From DAOTWY01 sp003696565 (GTDB lineage: Bacteria > Chloroflexota > Anaerolineae > Aggregatilineales > Phototrophicaceae), in assembly GCA_034435635.1 (NCBI GenBank), contig DAOTWY010000107.1, positions 1 to 19,939 on the forward strand: a stretch of 19,939 nt of DNA, read 5' to 3'. The notes under the pieces were generated by a model. The model worked only from the letters and a program-made list of their open reading frames with translations, did no database searches and was not told the origin of the DNA. Below, piece by piece: positions 8,070 to 14,694 of the stretch (within the stretch, counting starts at the first letter, position 1; every line of letters begins with the position of its first letter). A program made the translations under genes and the position numbers.

Positions 8070-11027
8070 TCATTCTAGCGATTGGTATAACATCAAAACA
8101 TCTAATGCAAGATAGTCCAATGGCAAGATGTCATCATGTAATGTCTGCCCTGCCGCACAGAGTTGATCAATATAATTTTGTGCCATCGTTTGCAACTCAC
8201 CAGTTTGTTCAGCAAGTATGGTTTGAGCAATTCTTAATGCACGCTGCTCATCACCAAGTCGTTGTAACAGTGGAATCCATGCCAATAAGACGTAAGATAA
8301 CACATAGGTGTCTTTATATTCGTGCGCGGCTTGTAATGCTTCAGTTAGGTATCGTTGAGCTTCAATCACCTGTCCCATCTCAGAAGCGACTTGTGCTAAA
8401 TCCAACAACGTGTAAATTACTTGTTGTTGATACCCAATAGAATGAAACAGTGTTTTTGCCTCAAAAAGTTTATTTTTTGCTGTTTGTAATTGTTTTAATC
8501 GTAGGTCTGTTATACCCAAATTGACCATCGTGCAAGCGATAGACCAATATGAATCGAACTTGAATTGCTTTTGCAGTTTATATGTTCTCTCAAAATATCG
8601 CTGTGCTTCATGTGGGTTATTTTGTTCTAATGCCAAATTCCCCAAATTAGTACAAATACGTGAGATGCCGATCATATCTCGCAAATGGGTGTATTTTTCT
8701 AGGCTTTTCATTAACTTTTGTTGCGCTTTATCATAACGTCCTTGAAAAATATCATAAATTGCGAGGTTGTTATAAATATGTGCAATGCCAGGTTCAAATT
8801 GTGCCTCTTGCCAAATGGTTAATGCTTCGTGCAGGGCAGCTTCTGCTTGTTCATATTGTTTTAGCCTACCGTACCCCATACCCAGTTTATTGAGTGTAGA
8901 AGCTAATTGCTGTTTATCCCCTAATTCTCGCCAATACCCGGCATATTTTTCTAGGATATTAACGATATCTTGCGTCGATTCTATCCCTATTTTGAACACC
9001 GAATTATAAACAGCGACCCGTGCCAAAACACGCCGAGCTATCTGTAAATCTGGTGGTTCTGTTTTCAAATATGCTTGTATTTCTGTTTCTAAATGAGTGA
9101 ATAACTCTATCCCTTGATAGGCCCACCCCTTTGTTTCATATAATTGATAAACAGCATCGATCAAGATATCAAGTGGGCTAATATGGCGATCTGCAATTGC
9201 AAAGCGAATAGCTAATAAGATGTTTTCTAGCTCTTGTTCAATGAGGATAAGAGTCTGTATGTCTCGGGATAAAATACTTTCAAGGTGGGCTTGAACAAAT
9301 CCGCTATAGTAAGTGTAAAACTGCTTTTTCAGGTGGTCATCAGGCGTTCCTATATAAGCACGTAACACTTGATGAATTGTGAAGCGTTCCTGTTTATATA
9401 GTAACATAGAATAATCAACCAATGTCATCAGTTGATCTAACCCTACACCGGTGATCTGTTCGGCTGCCTCTGCGGTAAAACTGCCGGGGAAAATCGATAA
9501 ATTGGTCAGTGCTGTTTGTTGCTTTTGGGTTAATAACAGCCATGATTCATGAAAAACGCGATCCAACAAACCGCCTTCCAAGAAGCTCAAATCATCTTTT
9601 AGTCGCTCTAAAATTTGCCGTGCGGAAAGCGTTCTTGCCCATGCTGCTGCTAATTCAATAGCTAAAGGTAGCCCACCCAACCGTTTGCAAATTTTATGAA
9701 TAGATACCTGGTCCACTTCAAAACGGCTAGATGATCGTTGGGCATATTGAATAAACATTTCAACCGCAGCCCCATCATATGGCAGCACGTCTAAGTCAAT
9801 AATATGTTCTTCGGCTAATTTTAGTCTTTGGCGTGAGGTGATCACTATCTGAATGCTGGGTGCTTGTTTAATCAATGCCTGAATAAATGACTTGATCTTT
9901 GATGATGCCTCCAGGTTATCTAGCACGAGTAACATCTTTTGATGTTGTAGATATTCTAATAATTGCCGGTCAATATCTTGATTGGAGTAGCTTTTATACT
10001 GTAAATGTTCAGCCAGGATATTAAAAAAGCGGGGAGATGTTGGCGATTCATATGGCACAAAAACTATATGAGGGAACAGCGTCACCGCATGCCAACTTAA
10101 TTCTTGTGCAAGGCGTGTTTTACCAACCCCGCCCATGCCTGTAATGGTCAATAAACGGCATGTTGAGCTGGCAAGGTATGTTAACGCGGTTTCTAATTCT
10201 GCCTCTCGCCCAATAAATGGCTTAGTTGGTTGTATGGGAGCAATAGGCTTGACCGCTTGCACAGGTTTGAGTGTGTTTTGGCGAATTGAATGATAAAGCT
10301 GCTGGGTTTCAGTCTCTGGTTCAACGCCAAATTCACTGTTGAGATAAGCCACACAGGTCTCATACTGCTTTAGTGCGTCGGCACGGTTCCCATTTTCAGC
10401 AAAATAGCGCATTAATTGACGGTGTGCCGGCTCATAACCGGGGTTATAAGTCAATAATTTGATATATAACGCAATGGCTTGTTCAATATTATTTTGCTGC
10501 GCATAATATTGAGCTAAGGTCTCTAGGGATAGTTGCGCATTTTCTGAAAGTAGTTGTGAGTGAGTATGTTGCCATTGGTCAAATGCAGGACTATCAGGCA
10601 ATGTAAAGCCATCCATAAAATTCCCGTTTAGCAACGCCACAACTTTTTCCAGTTGTTCTATACACACGTCGCATGTCACTATGCTGTTATGTGGATGCAC
10701 TTTACACTGTTGCATCTGGTGATAGATGTCTGTTACGTCGTTCCATAGCGGTGCATGATCTGCAATACCCACTGCATCACGCTCAACGTGGAGGAAATCC
10801 ACAGAAATCGCTTTTTTAAGTGTCGATATTTGACGACGGAGTTCTGCGCGTCCACTCGATTGGTCATAATTTGCCCAAAAAAGTGTCACTAGCGCATCAC
10901 GGCTATGTATTTGTCGATTCACTACAAGATAAGACAATAGTGCCAGGGCTTTACTACGAGGTAAAGATACCGGTTCACCCTGTACGACTAAGCGAGGATA
11001 CCCGAGAAGAAAAAATTTAATCACCAT
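8070..11027 (-). CDS. BTAD/NB-ARC/TPR transcriptional regulator (AfsR/SARP-like STAND protein)
   Basis: 985 residues. An OmpR-type winged helix is likely at about 1-95, followed by a bacterial transcriptional activator (BTAD) helical domain at about 96-250. The NB-ARC ATPase has P-loop GMGGVGKT (297-304), Walker B LLVLD (366-370), sensor ITSR (396-399) and GLPL (452-455). TPR-like helical repeats fill about 600-960. The family works as a signal-gated ATPase switch: the TPR/NB-ARC half senses a ligand or partner and frees the DNA-binding half to activate nearby genes. A Cys/His group (C108, H111, H113, C119, C122) in the BTAD region could bind metal. ATG 11027 abuts a large inverted repeat that contains its only RBS-like sequence (GGGA), which suggests autoregulation. 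The two small secreted-peptide genes lie directly upstream on the same strand and are plausible targets or inputs. Confidence 0.93.
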   Translation of the reverse strand: MVIKFFLLGYPRLVVQGEPVSLPRSKALALLSYLVVNRQIHSRDALVTLFWANYDQSSGRAELRRQISTLKKAISVDFLHVERDAVGIADHAPLWNDVTDIYHQMQQCKVHPHNSIVTCDVCIEQLEKVVALLNGNFMDGFTLPDSPAFDQWQHTHSQLLSENAQLSLETLAQYYAQQNNIEQAIALYIKLLTYNPGYEPAHRQLMRYFAENGNRADALKQYETCVAYLNSEFGVEPETETQQLYHSIRQNTLKPVQAVKPIAPIQPTKPFIGREAELETALTYLASSTCRLLTITGMGGVGKTRLAQELSWHAVTLFPHIVFVPYESPTSPRFFNILAEHLQYKSYSNQDIDRQLLEYLQHQKMLLVLDNLEASSKIKSFIQALIKQAPSIQIVITSRQRLKLAEEHIIDLDVLPYDGAAVEMFIQYAQRSSSRFEVDQVSIHKICKRLGGLPLAIELAAAWARTLSARQILERLKDDLSFLEGGLLDRVFHESWLLLTQKQQTALTNLSIFPGSFTAEAAEQITGVGLDQLMTLVDYSMLLYKQERFTIHQVLRAYIGTPDDHLKKQFYTYYSGFVQAHLESILSRDIQTLILIEQELENILLAIRFAIADRHISPLDILIDAVYQLYETKGWAYQGIELFTHLETEIQAYLKTEPPDLQIARRVLARVAVYNSVFKIGIESTQDIVNILEKYAGYWRELGDKQQLASTLNKLGMGYGRLKQYEQAEAALHEALTIWQEAQFEPGIAHIYNNLAIYDIFQGRYDKAQQKLMKSLEKYTHLRDMIGISRICTNLGNLALEQNNPHEAQRYFERTYKLQKQFKFDSYWSIACTMVNLGITDLRLKQLQTAKNKLFEAKTLFHSIGYQQQVIYTLLDLAQVASEMGQVIEAQRYLTEALQAAHEYKDTYVLSYVLLAWIPLLQRLGDEQRALRIAQTILAEQTGELQTMAQNYIDQLCAAGQTLHDDILPLDYLALDVLMLYQSLE

Positions 11028-11069
11028 GTTATCCCGTAGAAAAATAATGACATTTTCTACAGGATAACA
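11027..11069 (-). promoter_or_regulatory. Inverted repeat at the start of the BTAD regulator (operator or translational hairpin)
   Basis: Arms at 11027-11043 and 11053-11069 are 17 bp with one mismatch (16/17) around a 9-nt centre. The downstream arm reaches the A of the ATG. As DNA it is a dyad suited to a dimeric repressor or activator. As RNA it would bury the weak GGGA Shine-Dalgarno. It lacks a following U-run, so it is not a good intrinsic terminator. A possible weak promoter (TTGGTT, 18 nt, TAATCT) lies just upstream on the minus strand within 11070-11111. Confidence 0.6.
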
Positions 11070-11111
11070 AGATTAGTACACTCTAGCAATGATAACCAAA
11101 TAGGGTATGAC

Positions 11112-11258
11112 TTATGGGTTATAGGTGTAGCGACTTGGTTTATCCCCAGAACAGGCTATGATCTCGGCATGTGCCGAACCGATAACAGAGATCAATATCA
11201 TTAATAAAATCGCTAATAAGATACGTTTTTTCACCCGAATCTTTATTGCATCACCCAC
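11112..11258 (-). CDS. Small secreted peptide, copy A (tandem paralogue; start uncertain)
   Basis: From GTG 11258 this gives 48 residues: a short N-terminus, basic KIRVKKR, hydrophobic ILLAILLMILISVIG, signal-peptidase site SAHA, and a mature part of 17 residues, EIIACSGDKPSRYTYNP. It is a tandem duplicate of copy B: codons from ATT to CAT match at 66 of 72 nt plus one missing codon, while the mature parts have diverged. The codon aligned with copy B's ATG is ATA (11246), preceded at normal distance by AGGTGG. So either GTG 11258 or GTG 11234 is used, AUA is a weak start, or the copy is decaying. It begins 4 nt after copy B's stop, so the two are likely cotranscribed. Mature features shared with copy B are a Cys near the N-end, a Ser/Lys/Pro region and a C-terminal Tyr-x-Tyr-x-Pro. 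Function unknown; an exported signal, toxin or adhesin-like peptide are all possible. Confidence 0.55.
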   Translation of the reverse strand: MGDAIKIRVKKRILLAILLMILISVIGSAHAEIIACSGDKPSRYTYNP

Positions 11259-11262
11259 CTAA

Positions 11263-11406
11263 TTAGGGTTCATAGACGTAGCATGGACCTGGACCCTTTG
11301 GTGAAAAACAAGGTAATACGGCTGCATGTGCCGAACCGACAACAGAGATCAACATCATCATTAACAAAATTGCTAATAAGATACGTTTCTTCACCTGAAT
11401 TTTCAT
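11263..11406 (-). CDS. Small secreted Cys-containing peptide, copy B
   Basis: 47 codons from ATG 11406 to TAA 11265-11263, with GAGAGG 8 nt upstream and a good promoter before it. Residues 1-28 form a textbook signal peptide: MKIQVKKR, hydrophobic ILLAILLMMMLISVVG, then SAHA. The predicted mature peptide is 19 residues, AVLPCFSPKGPGPCYVYEP, with Cys 33 and Cys 42 (positions in the precursor), which could form an intramolecular disulphide loop. It is too short for usual gene-calling thresholds. Gene status is supported by RBS, promoter, signal peptide and the tandem paralogue (copy A), which keeps the signal peptide and the Tyr-x-Tyr-x-Pro end. It lies 5' of the BTAD regulator on the same strand. 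I recognise no family; an exported signalling peptide or small bacteriocin-like product is inference. Confidence 0.75.
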   Translation of the reverse strand: MKIQVKKRILLAILLMMMLISVVGSAHAAVLPCFSPKGPGPCYVYEP

Positions 11407-11414
11407 TGTGTTAT

Positions 11415-11420
11415 CCTCTC
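11415..11420 (-). promoter_or_regulatory. Ribosome binding site of peptide copy B
   Basis: GAGAGG on the minus strand, 8 nt before ATG 11406. It supports translation of the 47-aa secreted peptide. Confidence 0.65.
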
Positions 11421-11447
11421 AAACCTGGTTCATATTGATAATATGGA

Positions 11448-11475
11448 CTTATATCCCACAAATGAATTTTGTAAA
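11448..11475 (-). promoter_or_regulatory. Sigma-70-type promoter for the small peptide genes
   Basis: On the minus strand: -35 TTTACA (11470-11475), a 16-nt spacer and -10 TATAAG (11448-11453), each 5/6 to consensus. The predicted start is near 11441, giving a 5' leader of about 35 nt that carries the RBS. A perfect 6-3-6 palindrome CATATT-GAT-AATATG (11431-11445) covers the predicted start site, where a repressor would block initiation. A TTGACA at 11492-11497 lies further upstream but lacks a good -10. Confidence 0.5.
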
Positions 11476-11577
11476 GATACGGATACTATAATGTCAATTT
11501 TATACCTTGTCTAATTTTGGCACGTTTTTGGCACGGTTTGTGCGGCGTTTGGGTGCGCAGTGAAATTTTACCAGCGG

Positions 11578-13863
11578 TTACCTCTGCGGGGCTAACAATA
11601 CAGAGGCAGCTGCCCGGCGGAAATATGCACGATATGCTTTTGTTTCTTGGAGCAGAGAAGCAAGCTTTGCTGTGGATATTGCCCCCCCTGGAGAGATATT
11701 TTCACCCGCTGTTAGACAGACTCGCTCACCATTATCATCCATAATGTTGATATGCCCCCGTGCTAGCATCCAATCTAACCCGGCTTGAACTGTTTCCTTG
11801 CGATGCGCCATCACACCAGCTAATTCATCCCATTGAACACACCCGCCCTTTGCGTTGAGAACATGTTTGATTGCCCCAGCAAGGCGTTTCAAAAATATCT
11901 GTACCGAGTCACATTTTGGGTCAACACCAAACAGAATAATGCGCGCTGGATTGACATGATTAAGTGCCTGATGTAATGTCTGTTGATCTGGCGGTGCTGT
12001 CCAGATGGCAAGTGCTTCTGCCGGATGCAAATCACGCCGCCGAAGGGAGTTCACACCAGGGATAGGATCGCCTTCATTCCAAACCAATACATTATCTAGC
12101 AAAATTAATTCCGCCATTTGCGTGCCTAAATCTAAGTTGCGGTGATCAACTATCTCAACCGTTGTTCGGTGCGCATACTGTTGTGGGGCTTCATCCACAG
12201 GACGAAAATCTATAAGTATCAATTGAGCAGTGCGTTCCCCTTGCCATTCATTGATTCCCACCGAATAGGCGATATCCAACCGCCCTGGGGGGAGTGTTTC
12301 AGGGTCAGCATGCCACCATAACAAATCTGCCAATGTACCCGCTTCATCTTCAACAGTGAGGCGGACGTGTTTGTTACTTTGTCCGATTGTTTTATGCGTT
12401 TTGACATTGACTTTGCAAGTCGCCAGGGTTAAGGGGGGATTGCCTGCGCCAAACGGTGCTAACTGTCTAATCGTTTCATACAAAGCGAGATTAGCTTGTG
12501 AGAGCGGAATATATGCATCAATGGTTAGGGTCTCTGGCACAACCTCACGCATCTCATAGACTGCTTTGCTCAGCGCACGCCGCAAATCAGGGATGCGTTC
12601 TGTGGGTAAGCTTAAACCAGCAGCCATGGTATGCCCGCCGTAACTATGTAGAATACCTGCCGCTGATTGAATAGCTTGTGTGATATTCACGCCGGGCACA
12701 CTTCGTGCCGAACCGCGTGCCAAGCCATCTTCCCCTGTTCGTAACAAGACAACCGGACGGTTATATTGTTCCACTAATTTGTTAGCCACAATACCGATGA
12801 TCCCGCCATGCCAGCGTTCATGCGCTAATACCAACACAGCCGCATCCAATAATTGGGGATTATCCGCTATTTGCTGGATGGCACCTTGTAATACCTGCTC
12901 CGTGAGCAATTTACGCTGCTCGTTTAACCCCTCTAGCCGGTTGACTAATGCCTCTGCAACCACTTCATCATCTGTTGTAAGAAATTCCACCACTACATTA
13001 GCATCATCTAACCGCCCCACAGCATTCATGCGCGGCGCAATCTGAAAAGCAACAACCTCTTCATCAATCGTCGTCACACCAATTCGCTCTTGCAGCAATT
13101 TCAACCCCAAGCGTTCTGTTCGATTAAGTACAGCCAACCCACGTTGCACCAAATAACGCGCTTCACCTTTTAATGGAACAACATCCGCAATGAGTCCCAT
13201 CGCTACTAAGTCAAGTAATGGGTCTGGGTCGAGTTCTGCATCATGATAAAGTGCTTCCATGAGTTTATAAGCAGCCCCTACCCCGGCAAGTGTGTGCATG
13301 GGATGATCCGCCGGCAATCGCTGTGGGTTAACCACGGCATAAGCACTCGGCAACGCTTCTGGCAGTTGATGGTGATCTGTGATAACGACATCTACCCCGC
13401 GACTGTTGGCATAATCCACTGCTTTATGTGCTGTGATCCCTGTATCACATGTGATGAGTAGCTGTATCCCAGAGTCAATAAACTCGTTGAGCTTACCTAG
13501 ATGCACGCCATGATTCTCACGTTCACGATGCGGGATATAGTAGACAACCGTTGCCCCTAACGTGCGTAAACCAGAGACGAGTAAACTCGTAGATGTTTGT
13601 CCATCTACATCAAAATCTCCCCAAACACAGATTGTCTCATTCGCCTGAATTGCTTGTTGAACCCGCGTCACCGCCCGCGTCATGTCAGGTAAATCATATG
13701 GCGACGATGGCATATATTGATCCGGGTCAAGAAATGCTCGCGCGCTAGGTACATCTGTAATGCCGCGCCGTACAAGTGTTTCTGCTAATAAAGCATTGCC
13801 TTCCACCAATGCCAACAAATCATTTGGCACGGTCACTTGCGGGGGATCAATCCATTGTTTCAT
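11578..13863 (-). CDS. recJ: Single-stranded-DNA-specific 5'-3' exonuclease RecJ
   Basis: 761 residues from ATG 13863. RecJ degrades ssDNA 5' to 3' in recombination, break repair and mismatch/base-excision repair. DHH-family metal motifs are present: GDFDVDG (82-88), CDTG (139-142), TDHH (162-165), an APRMNAVGR block (about 276-284), and DHHA1 signatures with WHGG (about 351-354), GSARS and GGHTMAAG (409-416). An OB-like region with LAPFGAGNPP follows (about 468-477). The last 200 or so residues, beyond the core, contain a winged-helix-like stretch and a basic/Ala-rich end; this extension makes the protein longer than the about 580-aa E. coli enzyme. A TTG at 13884 would add seven residues but has no better RBS; ATG is preferred. 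It follows the nuclease gene by about 36 bp, the last gene of the operon, which fits a role with the helicase and nuclease in resection. Confidence 0.96.
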   Translation of the reverse strand: MKQWIDPPQVTVPNDLLALVEGNALLAETLVRRGITDVPSARAFLDPDQYMPSSPYDLPDMTRAVTRVQQAIQANETICVWGDFDVDGQTSTSLLVSGLRTLGATVVYYIPHRERENHGVHLGKLNEFIDSGIQLLITCDTGITAHKAVDYANSRGVDVVITDHHQLPEALPSAYAVVNPQRLPADHPMHTLAGVGAAYKLMEALYHDAELDPDPLLDLVAMGLIADVVPLKGEARYLVQRGLAVLNRTERLGLKLLQERIGVTTIDEEVVAFQIAPRMNAVGRLDDANVVVEFLTTDDEVVAEALVNRLEGLNEQRKLLTEQVLQGAIQQIADNPQLLDAAVLVLAHERWHGGIIGIVANKLVEQYNRPVVLLRTGEDGLARGSARSVPGVNITQAIQSAAGILHSYGGHTMAAGLSLPTERIPDLRRALSKAVYEMREVVPETLTIDAYIPLSQANLALYETIRQLAPFGAGNPPLTLATCKVNVKTHKTIGQSNKHVRLTVEDEAGTLADLLWWHADPETLPPGRLDIAYSVGINEWQGERTAQLILIDFRPVDEAPQQYAHRTTVEIVDHRNLDLGTQMAELILLDNVLVWNEGDPIPGVNSLRRRDLHPAEALAIWTAPPDQQTLHQALNHVNPARIILFGVDPKCDSVQIFLKRLAGAIKHVLNAKGGCVQWDELAGVMAHRKETVQAGLDWMLARGHINIMDDNGERVCLTAGENISPGGAISTAKLASLLQETKAYRAYFRRAAASVLLAPQR

Positions 13864-13899
13864 CGAAATTATGCCTGTTCTCAAAACGGACTTCTGTAC

Positions 13900-14694
13900 T
13901 CAAAACACCACCTCTGCTACCTGATCAAAATCCAGGTCAAAAGCATCGTCATCTATATCAATTTCATCGATGCCTTCAAAATCACCAGCAGATACACCTC
14001 TTTCGCATAGTGAGCGAAAAACACAATAAAAACAACGCTTCACATGAACGGTCAAATCAAAAACCTCTCGCTTCTCAATTTCCTGAAGCAAAGCTATTAA
14101 ATAATGCCCGTCCTGCTCATATTGTGCTTGGCTATACGGTAAAATTGCTATATCTTCAGGATGTGTCGCAAACCAGTAAATCATCGTCAATTGATCAGCT
14201 GATATAACACCAGCCGCCACCGCAACATATCGATATACAACTGTTTGCAGCCGTTGCTCTAACACAGCCTGCTTAGTCCGCCGAAGCGACGTTTTCCAAT
14301 CCACAATCACCCCACGGGATTGATCGTATGCCAACAAGTCATACTTTGCAATCAAACGCCGCCCCGCCAACGGTACAGAGAGCGTATATTCTGGATAACG
14401 ATTTTGTGGCAAATTCCGCAAAACATCCGATTCAAGATATGCCTGCCACCACAAGCGTAAATCGTCATCCATCTCGGTCGTTGCAATTTGTTCTGGCGGC
14501 ACACCCAAATGATGCAGATGGATCATTTGATGAAACAACGCACCACGCCGCATGTGTGCCTCCTGAAGCTCAATCGGTTCAGATTCAGCCGCGGGCCAAC
14601 GCATCTTTTGAATATATTTCAACTCAAACCGCCGCGCACAGTCCACATAATCTTGCAAGGCACTCTGGCTAAATTGAGAGGGTAATTGTGACAT
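13900..14694 (-). CDS. Stand-alone PD-(D/E)XK (RecB/AddB-type) nuclease with Fe-S cysteine set
   Basis: 264 residues. The core is the RecB-family nuclease: SALQDYVDCARRFELKY at the N-end, RGALFH with H55, D119 (AKYDLL), D132 and K134 (IVDWKT, the D-x-K catalytic pair), then Q150 and Y154 of the QxxxY motif. C19 together with C221, C224 and C230 (C-x2-C-x5-C) matches the 4Fe-4S 'staple' of AddB and related nucleases. In AddAB this domain is fused to a helicase-like subunit; here it is a separate protein. The end is strongly acidic (about 238-258, DEIDIDDDAFDLDFD-like). The start codon overlaps the helicase stop (TAATG) and is preceded by AAGGAG (14700-14705), so translation is coupled. It probably cuts ssDNA strands unwound by the neighbouring helicase. 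The family is sure; the complex is inference. Confidence 0.92.
   Translation of the reverse strand: MSQLPSQFSQSALQDYVDCARRFELKYIQKMRWPAAESEPIELQEAHMRRGALFHQMIHLHHLGVPPEQIATTEMDDDLRLWWQAYLESDVLRNLPQNRYPEYTLSVPLAGRRLIAKYDLLAYDQSRGVIVDWKTSLRRTKQAVLEQRLQTVVYRYVAVAAGVISADQLTMIYWFATHPEDIAILPYSQAQYEQDGHYLIALLQEIEKREVFDLTVHVKRCFYCVFRSLCERGVSAGDFEGIDEIDIDDDAFDLDFDQVAEVVF

Larger units (their letters stand above)
11407..11577. other. Intergenic region between recJ and the small peptide genes
   Basis: 171 bp holding the promoter, palindrome and RBS of copy B listed separately. It also has an 11-bp-spaced direct repeat of TTTGGCACG (11516-11524 and 11527-11535, + strand). I found no GC-rich stem plus U-run that would be a clear terminator for the recJ operon, so read-through into the peptide genes is possible. 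Confidence 0.5.

Noticed and set aside
8105..9009. Several small + strand frames inside the BTAD gene
   Set aside because: All are shadows of the 985-aa minus-strand gene, which carries clear domain motifs.
11027..11069. Intrinsic terminator after the peptide genes
   Set aside because: The stem is AT-rich, no U-run follows it, and it ends on the regulator start codon.
11517..11744. 75-aa + strand frame over the recJ end
   Set aside because: Mostly antisense to recJ, no RBS, no recognisable protein features.
13864..13884. TTG start adding seven residues to RecJ
   Set aside because: No better RBS and a rarer start codon; ATG 13863 fits the family start.
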